64,000 bases of DNA, from contig JARFIW010001364.1 of the NCBI GenBank assembly GCA_036346225.1, forward strand, positions 248,001-312,000. The letters are read 5' to 3'. Positions 29,634-41,529 of this stretch are shown here, piece after piece. Source of the DNA: Platerodrilus igneus (lineage: Eukaryota > Arthropoda > Insecta > Coleoptera > Lycidae). The first letter of the stretch is position 1. Each line of letters opens with the position of its first letter. The notes beneath the pieces are model-generated. The model saw only the letters and a list, made by a program, of their open reading frames with translations. It was not told the DNA's origin and did no database searches. The translations under genes were made by a program, and so were the position numbers.

Positions 29634-30240
29634 TTACCACGCGTTGGGAGAAGCAGAAGAAGTTTGGCTCTTAGAACTGAGAACAGAATTGGAAGTATGA
29701 TTCGAAGACCTATTAGTAGTAGGATGACAGTTCGAACAGTTGCGGCGAGAAACTCCCTTATATCCGCAACTATAGCAATGGTGTACTTGAGGACGAGTGA
29801 ACGTGTTGAAACATGACGAGGTTTGTCGCAATTAAAACATACGACCTGACGAGTAGAGGTAAGACTAGGATCAAGAACAGTAGAACGTACGGAAGAAGTA
29901 TCGGATCTACCCGTAGACGTAGGAGAAATCTAAACAACTCGGTCATGTGAAGCAAAAGTGCTTTCCTCAGTAGTAGCAAACTTATACGCAAAATCCGGAG
30001 GTTCAAAATGTTGAATCAGTAAATTAGACAACGACTTCCAGTCAGAAAACCTATGCCGGTAACCACGATACCATAGTAGTCTTTTAGACCCTAACAAATC
30101 CACTGCAGACTCAAATAACTGCAATTCTGACACATGGTGAGTTCGTCGAAGTCCTACGACACGTCTCAAAAAATCATGTACAGTAAGAGTATTCGGGACA
30201 CCAGAAAATTTTTAAATTCCACTCTCACACTGGGAGGTCT
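29634..30240 (-). pseudogene. Gypsy-B gag with two zinc knuckles, frameshifted
   Basis: Three overlapping frames give one gag. The capsid-like part (29930-30169) reads LFESAVDLLGSKRLLWYRGY and DWKSLSNLLIQHFEP, the usual Metaviridae gag pattern. It is followed by CFNCDKPRHVSTRS near 29.83 kb (knuckle, last Cys lost) and CYSCGYKGVSRRNC near 29.76 kb (His replaced by Val). It is not the gag of gypsy-A, because a different gag tail lies directly left. No RT of this element is seen; it was probably truncated here. Confidence 0.7.
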
Positions 30241-31100
30241 TGGTGGAAAGTAAAAAAAGAAGTCATTTTGAAAACGAACAAGAAAGAAATTGGTAGAAAG
30301 TAACTAAATAAAAGCTAACCGTAACTTGAGAGAAGCCGAAAGAAAATAAACTTCCTGCGAATGCAGGACAATTTAAAACATATCCGACGGATAAACTTGG
30401 GGAACACTAATAGGAGCGAAACGGCACAATAGAATAGGGCTGTAGAATAAAAGAAAAAAATCGGAAGAAGAAAAACCTAACTCTAGACTTGATGGAGAGA
30501 ACAAAATATACAAAGAGGGAAGGAAGATAAAGAAAAATCTTGGGCGCCAGCGTTTTCAACAGACTAGGATTATTGGCGGAAACACAAGTCTGATAATCTG
30601 AAATTAACAAACCAATAATATCGAGCGATTAGGAAAGAAAATAAAACCAAATTTAAGAAGATCGAACCGCATATGGGTGACAGCAAAGAGCCGAAAAAAA
30701 AAGGAAATAACAGTTCGAACGTAAAGGAAGGAAAAATAATTAGCATTAGGCCGAGAAGTGCGGTAACGTAGGAACTTAGGCACTAACAATAAAAAAAAAT
30801 CGGAGTAAAAATTAACTAAAACAAACTCGGAGCAGAAATTAATCAAAACCAAATCGAAGTAACCGTTAACTAAAACAAAATTGGGGCCAAAGTTACACGA
30901 AGTACAAAAAAATTAACTAAAGCAAATTCGTAGCCCCACGCCAGGGCATCGTAAATTATGCTACGTACCATGGCGTAGCCGGAAGAAAACGTAAATATAC
31001 CAGGCTAGCTACTAATGCGGAGAGAGGAGGGGTTCCTAGCAACACACAAATAATAAATCGCAAACGAATTTAGATTTACAATAAAAAAACACAAATATGG
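30241..31100 (-). mobile_element. Gypsy-B leader with primer-binding-like site
   Basis: Noncoding sequence upstream of gypsy-B gag. At about 30930-30957 the minus strand reads TGCCCTGGCGTGGGGCTACG, which resembles Gypsy primer-binding sites (TGGCGCCCAACGTGGGGC). An LTR should begin to its right, but I could not fix its ends. The tandem repeat at 30799-30945 lies in this leader. Confidence 0.45.
30799..30945. repeat. Tandem repeat, about 28-bp period
   Basis: Five degenerate units of the type TCGGAGCAGAAATTAACTAA followed by AACAAA. Located between the primer-binding-like site and gag of gypsy-B. Confidence 0.7.
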
Positions 31101-32629
31101 AAATTTCTATCGAAACAGCAAAACAAAATTAACTAAGGTTACTATTTAATAAAACAATTTTACTCAATGGACAAATTCACTAATTGTTTCACAAAGTGCG
31201 CAATTCGTAGCCAACATGCAATAAATCTAATCAGTAGCAAAAAGATAACGCTGATACTTTCGTATAAGCGGATGGGTTAATTAAAAAAACATTAAATTTA
31301 GAAAACTTTCTAGTGAGAATTTTACCATACGAAGCATTTGTTATAACTCTTATGAGAAAAAAGAATACTGCTAATACTTTCTTATAAGCAAGATGGGTAA
31401 AGTACAAAAAGCAAAAGCATCAAAGTTCGAAACTTTTCTAGTAAGGATTTTATTAGAACAAACATTAGCGTATCTAATTTCAAATTGGGTATGTTAAAAA
31501 AGGAAAACAAGTCATTACATGTGTCGGGATACTTATCTTGTCAACCCTCAGAAGTGAATTGATACAGCATCGCCGCGGTAGTCAGTAACACCCAAGCTAC
31601 TACCGTATTTGCAACGGCGGTCTACATGCAAGAGCAGTTGATCTACTTCAAGGAATAGTCGGGCTACGCAACAAACAATTTAGTCTCCAGCTAAGAGCTA
31701 AAAAACAGAAAATATTACTAACATTAACAACTCAGGAGCGCTTGCCGATACACACCAAATCTACACATTTAATAGAGGAGAAACGTGCATTGCTCTTGGA
31801 GTAACAGAACGAGTAGTTTTTAAAAGTGCATCGACGCACAAGCTACAGAATCACAGTTTAAAAAGAATTCAAAATAACATGAACTCAAACATCCGCGTTA
31901 TCGAAACGCGATTGAAACTGGAAAACACGTTTTTACCGGAGAATAGTAGTATATATTATTTCGACAAATCTTTAGATGGGACATCAACTGGAACGCAGTT
32001 ATACGTTATCGGAAGGTATAACTCGCTCACCGTTACCTAAACAGCATATTGACTTATTAAATTTTATCATAAACTTGTCGTTTCCAAGCAAATAGGTTTA
32101 AGTTGAAAAATTATTCAAAAGCGTATTTTTTGCAGAAAAATAAAATATACAGGATGTACACTATTTAATTGTAGCATAAACTTGTTTTTAAAACAAAAGA
32201 GATTTGAGTTGAAAAGTACTAGACAACGTATTTATTATTAATCAAGTTGATGGGTGTGAGAATAGCAACGTAGTTGATTTAACAAAATTATCGTAAAATG
32301 GACTTAAGAATCAACGAGGGAAATTTTTAAAAACAAGATTGGAATGTAACAATTTGTTTTCTAATAAAACTAGTACTTTAAAAGCGTTTTAACGTATGTT
32401 GAACAAAAATGCATATTTTTAAAATCTAAACATGAGAATGTGTTTTAGATTGACACTATTCTATACTATTTCAGCGATTGATGCGTGTTCTTATGTATCT
32501 TTATGCAAAAAAAATATAACTACATAAACAATTCAAACTTGCAATCGCAAAGTCTTAAAGTTTATATTCGTAATAACACGAGTGTTCTAAAATGTGCTTT
32601 TTCTAGTATCTTTTAACAATTTATTTATT
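31101..32629. other. Noncoding stretch with two tandem duplications
   Basis: A unit of about 120 bp is repeated at 31240-31340 and 31360-31465 (shared ATACTTTC-TATAAGC and AACTTT-CTAGT blocks). Another of about 110 bp is repeated at 32055-32127 and 32163-32240 (shared CATAAACTTG and GAGTTGAAAA blocks). It may include gypsy-B LTR sequence. No coding frame. Confidence 0.5.
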
Positions 32630-32743
32630 TAGGGTAGAACAATTAAATATTCCGAAACTTTAACTTTTTTCCGTTTCCTTCTATTTTGATGGTTTTGTTT
32701 ATAGAATTTTGTTTTGAATGATTATTCAAGATCTCTTTATCAT

Positions 32744-32790
<47 letters not shown>

Positions 32791-32913
32791 CATTAACTTT
32801 ATAAGGGGTCACGAGAGGTCATGGAAACCCAAATTCTACAAATAAATCCCACCAAAATATAAAAGAATACGGAATAATAGAAATTTTCTTAAATTTATGG
32901 TTACGCCTTGTAT
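32630..32913. mobile_element. Foldback/MITE-like element (copy 3, both arms)
   Basis: Left arm 32630-32725 and right arm 32804-32913 are imperfect inverted repeats (CCGTTTCCTTCTATTTTG against AAAATATAAAAGAATACGG; TATAGAATTT against AATTCTACAAATA) with a (TA)n loop. The same arm occurs singly at 9049-9158 and 16593-16705. The termini resemble ACAGGGTGGAAC. No ORF, so non-autonomous at best. Confidence 0.65.
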
Positions 32914-33957
32914 AATACAAGCGTACTTTTATTTATTAAAATGTACAAGCAAAAATGCAATGGCGCGTGTATAAATAATCGCCCTGTATAAAATAAGCAT
33001 ATTTTAAATACATAACAGGTAACGTAAGTTGTAAATCTGAACATAATTAATTGCAAGATACCATAAAACGCATTTAAATGCGAATGCAAATCGATCATTT
33101 TAAGATAAATACTAAACCACTCGTTTGTAATAAAATGCACTTTGCGTGGATAAAAATAAGTAGTTTCGTGTAATTGAAACCCCAATTCTAGCCTTAATAG
33201 GTGTATTAAAAACACGTTTTGACCTAAAAGCAAATATTTTGTATAAAATGCAACCACATTTGCATTGAAAAGCAATTAAAGTTTAAATTAAATGTTCTAT
33301 GGATTACATAAATTTATTTTAAATAGAGCATTTTCTGGAATTGCCAAAAATACATCAATTTGTATGAACTTATTAATAAATCAACGTTTATTCCAAGAAG
33401 CGGCTTGAACATTGAAAAAACTCATAAAGAAGTGATATTTTAAACGTAACTTACATAAATATAAAAACGTATAAATGCAATTATTTGATTTGTAATATAC
33501 ACTTAGGATGGGAAATGCTTAGATATAAAAAGCTATTTAAAATTCTAATAAATAATCAAACCGAGGATGTACCTTGGTTTCTAAATGGAGATGTAAATGA
33601 TATGAAAATTTGGTAACTTACTACATTCCGGAAACAGATAATTTGTATATATAAGAAAGCGTTTATTAATAACGGGGATTCATTCAATTCATAACTTTAA
33701 TCGCGAAATGTTATTTTAATTTAAGTCGCAAGCTGTTGCTTTGCGAAAATGATATTCGAAATGTGCAGTAAGCATACAGTAATTTAATAATTACGATGTT
33801 CTAATTAATAAAGAGATTATGTTTTAATCGCAAGTTACATAAAAAAATGGAAATTATTAAATACAATGTAGAGTGAAAATACTTCAATATAACACTTAAA
33901 AATTATATTAAATAATTGAAGTAAAGATATAAGCAAATATGAAAATTTGTAACTGCC
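32914..33957. other. AT-rich stretch, nothing recognised
   Basis: A 124-residue minus-strand frame at 32901-33275 lies in AT-rich sequence and has no family resemblance. Confidence 0.55.
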
Positions 33958-35275
33958 GTGTATCTTATATACTATGACGTTAATAATCAATATGGATGGG
34001 CGATGAGCCAGCCCTTGCCCTATGGAAGATTTGAAAGGGCGGACACCAACATCAACGTGACATCAAGTTCCTGATAATGCGAATAATGGCTATATCTTAG
34101 AAATGGATTTGGAGTATCCGGAAACTATCCATGATGTACATAAAGACATCCCATTCTGTACCGAGCACATTGATCTGAAGACTGAAAAACCGCCTGTATC
34201 AAAAATTCAAAGTACCAAATTAATGGCTACACTAAATGCTAAAAGAAGATAAGTGATCCACTATAGAAATCTGAAACAAGCTTTAGAAAATGGACTTAAA
34301 TTAAAAGCTATTTACAGAGTACTGAAATTTAAACAAAATTGCTGGCTAAAATCTTAATTTGATCTCAATACTGAACTTCGGAAACGAACAAGGAATGAAT
34401 TTGAGAAGAACTTGTTCAAGCTAGTGAACAATGCTGTTTTTGTGAAGACGATGCAGAACAAGCGAAAACATTGTAATGTGAAACCTGTGCAAAACTGGGA
34501 CGGCAGATATGGAGCTGAAGCAAAAAATCCAACCCGTTATTCAAAAATGGTACAATCTTCGATGAAAACCTTGTGGCGGTGGAACTTCTTAAATCTGAAA
34601 TATATTTGAATAAACCTATATATGTTGGTATGTGTATCCTCGACATAGCCAAGTTGACAATCTATGATTTTCACTATGGATATATGAACGAAACCTTTGG
34701 AGATGGATGCCAAGTTCCTTACACAGGCACAGATAGCCTAATTTATAAAATAGTAAATTAGGATCCTTATAAAACTATGATTGTCGGCAACGTTTTGATA
34801 CTTCCGACTATCCTTCCAACAACATTTATGAAATTCCGCTAATTAACAAAAAAGTATTGGGTATGATGAAGGATGAAAATAATGTAGGACTTATGACAGA
34901 TTTTATTGGGTTACGATCAAAGATGTATGCGGCAAGAACTTTTAAAGCAGCCGAGCAAGAAGAAGCTGAACTCTTACGAAAAAAAGACGAATCATATGCC
35001 ATTCGAAACTTTGGTGTTACAAAGAAGATAAAAGGGATTAAAAGATCAGTGATAAAGAATAGAATTACTTTTGAGGATTATGTTAATTGTATAGAAGATT
35101 ACAAGGAAGTATTTGTAACGCAGAATCTAATTCAATCATCCAAGCATCAAGTTCATACTATCGCTCAGGAGAAGGTGCCCTAAGCCCGCATGATGATAAA
35201 CGCGACTTACTTCCTGGTTCATATGCAACACTACCTGTTGAACATTATTCAATTATGGAGCAAGAAGAAATATAA
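33958..35275 (+). pseudogene. Polinton/adintovirus-type family B DNA polymerase, C-terminal half
   Basis: Protein-primed family B polymerases replicate Polintons and related viruses. Three broken frames make one palm-thumb segment. Motif A starts at 33976 (DVNNQYGWAMSQPLPYG, catalytic Asp kept). Motif B region at 34412 reads [11 protein letters not shown], with Val where the family has Gly. KPIYVGMCILDIAKLTIYDF at about 34.62 kb precedes motif C, YTGTDSLIY, where the usual DTDS has lost its first Asp. GLRSKMYAARTF and IKGIKRSVIKNRITFEDY follow, and the usual SPHDDKR C-terminal block ends at a TAA after 35275. Stops near 34250 and 34355 and frameshifts near 34090, 34590, 34760 and 35185 make it dead. 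The exonuclease and N-terminal half are missing. Confidence 0.88.
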
Positions 35276-35574
35276 TACTTGTTGCAAATGTAGAATATTG
35301 ATTGTAAATATATTATCTATAGTAAAATTTTATATAGTTTATATTAGTGTTGGTTGAAAAGTAACCTGAATTAATGCACGGATCCTCTTTATGGGGATTT
35401 CAATGCTTGGTACAAAAATGACCAGAACGGACCTTAGATTTTTCCATTAGAAAATACATGGGAAAATTACACTTTTCGTACTAGAACATACCCTGCTTAC
35501 CTACTATCAAAATTTAATCAACCTGCGGTTTAAATACTGTAAGGGCTCAAAATGGAGACCTTTGAATTTGGCAA
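35276..35574. other. Spacer between polymerase fragment and SINE-A
   Basis: 300 bp without ORF or repeat that I recognise. No AGTA-type Polinton terminus is visible here. Confidence 0.5.
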
Positions 35575-35865
35575 CTCCGTGGCTTAGTTTGTTTGCGTGT
35601 GACTACTAAATACAATTTCCCGGGTTCGAGTCTCGACACGGATCGCATGAAAAATGTTAGGTGAGAATTTTTCACAGAAATACGCTTTTTTGGATGAGAG
35701 GTAGAATGTAGGTGCCACGCGCACACGCGCGCGCATGCGTGTGTGTGTGTTATCACACACGTTCGGGGAAATTCAAAATTTCCAGGTAAAAAACTCATTT
35801 CCTTGTTAAAGTAGTACCTACGGATGAAGCACTGGTAAATCAAATGTAGGGGCATTTGATATCAA
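35575..35865 (+). mobile_element. SINE-A copy 2
   Basis: Same structure as the copy at 3.6 kb: A box TGGCTTAGTTTG (35580-35591), B box GGTTCGAGTCT (35623-35633), GAATTTTTCACAGAAATACGC, an alternating GC/GT tract (35717-35758), and the 3' end AGTACCTACGGATGAAGCACTGG. The A and B boxes carry one or two changes, so it is probably not transcribed. No clear TSD. Confidence 0.8.
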
Positions 35866-36072
35866 TGTACTAATATGTTCGCATATTAAATTAATACACA
35901 AGTGAAAAGTGTGTCTGCTTGAAATTTGGCACAGCATTTCTGATTCGCTCAATCATATTCTTACATGTTGTAAGTACTTGTTTGTAAACCTTGTCTTTAA
36001 TAAACCTTCACAAAAAAAAATTGAACGATTTTTTACATTCCCCGGCGGCGCAATTAATTACTTTCACTTCTT

Positions 36073-37714
36073 ACTTCTAAAGGGTATAATAACTTAATGG
36101 GGCGTCGAAGAGTACCGTCCGCACATTTTATATAACAGGCACGCACTTTTTCGTCACGTCAGATAATTATCTCCTTCACTAGTCCGAGCTTCCACAGTAA
36201 TCGGTGTTTATCACTACCATGTACTAGCACAACGTCACCTTGCTTAATCGAACATTCACGCACATTATCGTTGTGATGGGCACCTCTTAATAATTGCAGA
36301 TATTCTACATTCCATCTTTTCCAGAAACTATCGACTACTTTAGTTCTTTGCTTCCAAAGATTTCGAATTTCTTCACCTCCTGGACTATGATTAACATATG
36401 GTATTCTATTTACAACAGGTCCTTATAAAAAATGTGCCGGAGTTAACGGAATTAAATCCTCAGGATCACTACCTACGTAGGTCAACGGCCGAGCATTAAT
36501 TGTAGCTTCTACTTCTGTAAGGAATGTATTTAGCTGATCGAAACTTAACAAGGAATGTCCAATTGTAGATTTAAGCACATCCTTTACGCTTTTAACAAGC
36601 CTTTCATAAAATCCACCATGCCACGCAGCACGTTCCACAATAAATTTTGAACTTATTCGATGTTCACTTATAAACTCAGCTAACTCTTTACTGGCTAACA
36701 CTTTATTTAAATAAGCTAATTCTAAGGAAAGTCTTTTAAAGGTTTTTGCGTTGTCTGAGTAAATCACTCTTGGAAATCCTCTGCGCACAAAAAATGTTTG
36801 AATGCACTAACTGTAGAACTAACATTCATATTTACAACTAATTCTAGATGAATCGCTCGAACGACAGCACAGGTAAATAAAACGATGTAACAACGTTTTA
36901 ACTGCTCCGTGTCTTTAAAATATATCGGCCCTGCAAAATATACTCCGGTTACCTCGAATGGGTTCGCTTTCTGTATACGATCTCTAGGTAACGGTGCAAA
37001 AGGCTCCGCTCCTGGTTTTCCACGAAGTCGCTTACATACAACACATTTATTTAAGATTGACTTTATTAACTGTCTTACTTTTATTATCCAGAAACGGTTA
37101 CGTAAGTCGTGGAGTGTTGCGTTTACCCCACTATGATGTACACCATTATGAAATTTGTAAATTAATAATTTACACAAATGTGCTTTCGTTGGTAAAATAA
37201 TGGGGTGCTTGGTATCAAAACAATCGTCTAAATTCTGTAAACATCCTCCTAAACGTAGTATCTGATCTTCGTCTAAGATAGGATTTAGTGACGCAATAGT
37301 CGAGGACCGTTTGAAAATGCCTCCTTCTAATAAAATGTTTACCTCGTCACAATAGACCTCTCGCTGTGCTTGCTTAAGTAAACATTTCTCTGCACTTTCG
37401 ATCTCATCCGCGTTTAAACTACCTGTCCTTTTATTGTTCTTGTCTTTAAGGTTTGCAAGAAACCGTAAAACGTAGGTAGTAATTCGTATTAAGCAGTCAC
37501 AGTCACTAAACTTAGACATATCTATCAATTTATCTATTAACACCTTATTATCACAAGCCAATAAACACATTTTAGCTTCTATTGAGGCCCCTACGTTATC
37601 ACCATTTTCATTAATTGAAGGCCAAGAGGGTTCATTTTCGCGTAACCATATCGGGCCATGTTGCCATTCATAAAAATTTATTAGCGCACTTGCTTTAATT
37701 CCACGCGTCAACAA
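36073..37714 (-). pseudogene. BEL-A integrase and DUF5641, frameshifted
   Basis: Two frames overlap at about 36775. The first (37714-36764) has a zinc-binding HNGVHHSG...CVVCKRLRG module and reaches GVYFAGPIYF, where BEL integrases have GVDFAGP: the first catalytic Asp is Tyr here. The second (36788-36423) carries IYSDNAKTF (second Asp) and HGGFYERLVKSVK (Glu). Beyond a stop at 36423 the frame continues as the DUF5641 C-terminus (KQGDVVLVHGSDKHRLLW; LKLLYPL-like end near 36075). The enzyme would insert cDNA; the Tyr change and the frameshift make it inactive. Confidence 0.85.
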
Positions 37715-37898
37715 ATTGGCAGGATTTTCGCGGCCGGGACAATGGCGTCATAGGCACTTTGACAAACTTTGAGTTTCCTTCACTCGGTTAGCTACATATG
37801 GTTTCTATTTAGAGACGTCACTTTTAATCCAATACAGTGTAATTTGTGAATCAGTTCAACACACCACTTTATTTATTCTAATTGAAAGATTCACCGTT

Positions 37899-38141
37899 AT
37901 AAAGGTTAGTGGCCTAGCCTTACATGTGATTTTCCAATGCTCCACCCGAAGGTACTACATTGGCCAAGAAGCGAGTTTTTTTTAACTGGAAAATTTGGAA
38001 TTTTGCCGAACCCTTGCTGTTCCAAGCAAGGTAGGGATCTTTAACGTGCGTGACAACACTCACACACGGGACCTCCATTTTACCTCTCATCCGAGCAAGG
38101 GTGTATTTTTGTGAAAAATGGCACAGTAATGTAGTACTAAT
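37899..38141 (-). mobile_element. SINE-A copy 3, 5'-truncated, with 9-bp TSD
   Basis: The complement reads TTTTTCACAAAAATACACCC, GGATGAGAGGTAAAATGGAG, a short GT run, and AGTACCTTCGGGTGGAGCATTGG, matching copies 1 and 2. The tRNA head is missing, as expected from incomplete reverse transcription. TTCACCGTT flanks it on both sides (37890-37898 and 38142-38150). It sits in the RNase H part of BEL-A, so it is younger than BEL-A. Confidence 0.85.
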
Positions 38142-38363
38142 TTCACCGTTGAACTTGATCTATCGAATATATGCCACTACGCCATATGCTCTTAAAGAAG
38201 AAAAAACATGCAATTGTAATTCGCGGGGTTCCCTTATTCTACACACGCAGCGCGGAACGGAAAAGTTCTTTAAAGCGATTAATTCTTGACTACCCACTAG
38301 CCATTCCTGAGCCATATCCTGGTGTATGGAATCATCCCAATTAATTTTCTTTATCCAAATATC

Positions 38364-39584
38364 TTAAAACAGGATCTTTAGCCTAACTAAGCAGGGTGCT
38401 ATGATACCTATAGGATCATAAATCCGAGCAATCGTCTGTAACACATGCCGTTTTGTTATCGTATGCACTGAATTTATATAATCTATCGTATTATTTAAGT
38501 CGACACTAATTCTATCTCTTGTGTTACACCAATTAATTCCTAGCACTTTCTGGGTCGATGTTTCTTGTGATTTACTTCTCTTGTCAGACTCCATATCGCT
38601 CTCCTTCCATTTACGTAGATTAATCGACGCTTGTTCAAAAAGTTTCGTTTCAAAAATCCTTATACGTTTCGCATCTGTACTATCTTTACTACTAATAACA
38701 AGATCGTCTACGTAAAACCCTTCCCTTAAAATGTTTATTAGTCTAGGATCGAGGTTTATATTATCATTCAAATGCTTTCTTATCGCCGCACTTAATAAAA
38801 ACGGGCCACAAGTCACACGGAATGTTAGGCGGTTCATACGATACGTTTGCACTGTATTACTATCGTCATACCACACAAACCGATGCGCGTCTTTATCGTT
38901 GGGATTCATATCTAGCTGTAGAAACGCCTTTTCAATATCCGCTGTTATACCTATTTGACCCACTCGAAAGTTAAGCAGAACTTTAATTAATTCGGGGTTT
39001 AAGTTAGGGCCCTTTTCTAACAGGTCATTTAAAGATTCATGTCCTGGTGCATGTGATGACGCATCAAAAACCACCCGTAAACGAGTTGTTTTTTTGTCTT
39101 CCCTAACAACGGGTCTGTGCGGCATATAATACACGCGGTCATTTCTTGGCGTTTCGATTGCGTCATCAGGAATTAGTTCCGCATAATGGTTGCTTATCAT
39201 ATCCTTAATAGCAGCATTATATTCATCCAATTTACCGGTATTGTTCAATTTAAATTTCAGTTTTTTAGCACGAACTCGGGCACTAATAAGATTATTATCC
39301 TCTGCGATTGTTTCCTTGCTTTTCCACGGCAGCGTAACTTGATACTGATTACCATTTTTCACAATGCAATTCTTCCCGAAATTTTCTTAAAGACCGTTCT
39401 TTTCGTCGTTTTCTTTACCTACACCAATTGTGTCCAAATCCCACATTTTCTGCACTGCTTCCGCGTCCATGTCCACAAAACTCGCTTGTAACACCGTATG
39501 CAAATTTACTGCTACCTTAGTAGTATCCACAGGAAATAGATCATGCAGCGTGTACCCGAATTTAGTATCTACAGCTACTAAACG
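38364..39584 (-). pseudogene. BEL-A reverse transcriptase
   Basis: A 332-residue uninterrupted frame (38364-39362) contains the BEL RT blocks: VYYMPHRPVVREDKKTTRLR, VFDASS, GITADIEKAFLQL (first catalytic Asp), HRFVWYDD, FRVTCGPFLLSA and FYVDDLVISS with the YVDD active site intact, then KVLGINW and a RIYDPIGIIAPC tail. Upstream to 39584 the frame continues with one stop. The domain itself looks functional; the element is not, because gag, integrase and RNase H are interrupted. Confidence 0.88.
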
Positions 39585-40007
39585 TTAAGTAAGACGTATA
39601 TTATTTCCCGTTACCACTGACCAATAATTGTCTGCTCCTATAAGCATGCTAATTCCTTCGATAATTAGTTCCTGATCAGAATCGTAAGGTTTACTATCTG
39701 ACAACTGTAAATGTTTATATTGTTCAACGCTCTCTGTAGGAACATTTAAATAATCGGTAGAAATTTCTGGAACTTCAACTGCTTCTATTCTTAGTAACTC
39801 ATCAGTATGCTGGCCCTTTAAAGTAATTAACACTCGATTATACAGCTTTGGCAAAACCGTTGAATTATTTCCAAATGCGGCAATGCTGAAGCGGTGCTTA
39901 CCTACAACTGGTAAACTTAAATTTCGGGAAACGGTTTCTTTAGTAAAGGTAAGTTGACTTCCACCATCAATAACCAATCTAATGAGCTTTCTTTCTTTGT
40001 CGCCGCG
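39585..40007 (-). pseudogene. BEL-A protease (peptidase A17)
   Basis: The frame contains RLVIDGGSQLTFTKETV, the DGGSQ form of the retropepsin active site typical of BEL/Pao (family DxGSQ), followed by LPVVGKHRFSIAAFG and LLRIEAVEVPEIS. It ends in TAA at 39585, separating it from the RT. The gypsy-C LTR begins five bases from its upstream edge, so its N-terminal side is joined to gag only across that insertion. Confidence 0.85.
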
Positions 40008-40011
40008 TGCG

Positions 40012-40609
40012 AGTTAACGTTCGGGCCTTTAGAGCGGTGTTTTTAAAAACAATTCCAAACTCTTAACAAATTTATTTTAACCTAAACAGAAATTACAATG
40101 GAATTTAGAATAACTGTCAAAAAATAATAATTTTAATCAAAAATAATATTAATTGTACTAAGGCGAGTAGTCTAGGTAAACAACAATGCAAAAGCTGTAA
40201 TACTCAAACTGACTCAATTGAGTAGCTTGAACAACGAAGTATGGAGTTCGAAGACTGACTGCCGGGCCTTGAGCTCCCGGGCTTTTTATAATAACCTGCC
40301 CCTCACACGGCTGTGGGAACTTGCAGATCTCATTTCTGCTTTTCTCTTAATTCTACACTTTATTACATTGTAACAATCTTGTTTCTAAGTAATTGCGGTG
40401 TGTTAACCGCCTGTGACCTGCTACCTGCAGTATCACTGCCCTCTCGGATGCAGAGTTACATATCCGTTCTCATGAACTGTTGATAACCTCTCTGGGTTAG
40501 CCTTGTATAACATTGTTGCAATGAACTTATACTTTATTTAACAATTTCTAATAATTCCTATTAGATTCAATATATTCAATATATATAGATAATTGGGGGA
40601 TACATAACT
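40012..40609 (-). repeat. Gypsy-C 3' LTR with promoter
   Basis: 598 bp ending in inverted AGTTA/TAACT. On the minus strand TATAAAAAGC (40281-40290) lies about 30 bp upstream of TCAGTC near 40255, an arthropod initiator-like start. A purine-rich AGGAGG tract abuts its upstream edge (40610-40617) as the polypurine tract. The boundaries come from the terminal motifs, not from an LTR pair. Confidence 0.65.
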
Positions 40610-40776
40610 CCTCCTACGGTAAATGAAAAATTAAGGTTTTACTTAATTTTTAAATACATAAAATTCATTATTCAATTTTATTTAAAATTCATTGTTTCTA
40701 AGGGTATACTTATTGTTTCTTTATTTCTCTTTGTTTTCTTAAATCTAGAATTGTTTCCTTCATTCTTATATCTAAG

Positions 40777-41520
40777 CTACATTTTGTAAAATACATATAC
40801 TATTACAAAAATTATTAAAATGATTAACACAATTGTCCAAACGCTTATATTATCATAATGTAACTTTGGCGTTTTGAGTTCACTAAAATGTTCTTTGTAA
40901 CTTTCCACTAATTTCATGGCGTGGTTGAGGTCGTCTAAGTCTAGATGCTCTAGCTTCATGGGTTGCTAGACTATTTCTTCGTCTCTTGTTGTTTTATCTT
41001 GAACTGTAGTTCCGGTAGGTTTGCAAGTTTCTTTGTTGCTATGGTTGTTGTCGTCATGGATTGGCATAAGTATTGGTTTGATGTTACTTCAGTACATTTT
41101 TCGTTTGTATAACCATATCTCAGTTCATTTAGGGATATGAATTTGGTTTTGGGTATGATAACTTGGTATGTGCTAGTAACTTTTGTTGGAAAAGCAAGTA
41201 AATGATAATAATTATAATTGTTACTTTCTACTATCGGGATTTCTATTAAAAATATTATTTCGTTATTCTTAATGTAGCTTTTTACTATAGCTATCTCTTC
41301 AAATATTAGAATGTTTGATTCTGTTACATCAAACGGTAATTTACTGTTAGTTATAAGTGATATAATTCTTATTAATTCTTTTAATAAATCGGTTGGTTCA
41401 ATAATACTATAGTGTAGGGTATTTAATTTTGCAAATGTTAGTTGGGGTTTTGCATACTGCCTAATTTAATTGGTAGTATACCGGGGTTGTTTTTTTTTTA
41501 TATCGTTTATTATTATTGGG
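40777..41520 (-). pseudogene. Gypsy-C env remnant (C-terminal part)
   Basis: In errantiviruses this gene encodes the membrane fusion glycoprotein. About 250 codons remain, roughly half of the usual length. The end (40777-40959) shows a hydrophobic transmembrane segment (WTIVLIILIIFVIVYVFY) followed by a short tail, preceded by a helix-like region. Further upstream, broken frames have the composition and Cys spacing of the fusion-protein ectodomain. An in-frame TAG lies just before 40959, and the N-terminal part with the cleavage site and fusion peptide is not seen. It is not functional. Confidence 0.65.
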
Positions 41521-41529
41521 TTGTCCGTT

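Noticed and set aside
30407..30852. Phe/Leu-rich minus-strand frames
   Set aside because: They fall in the purine-rich gypsy-B leader, have no motif, and reflect composition only.
36000..36037. BEL-A 3' LTR starting TGTAAAAAATCG next to a purine tract
   Set aside because: The position is right, but the sequence does not align convincingly with the 5' LTR at 59026-59240, so I left the 3' end undefined.
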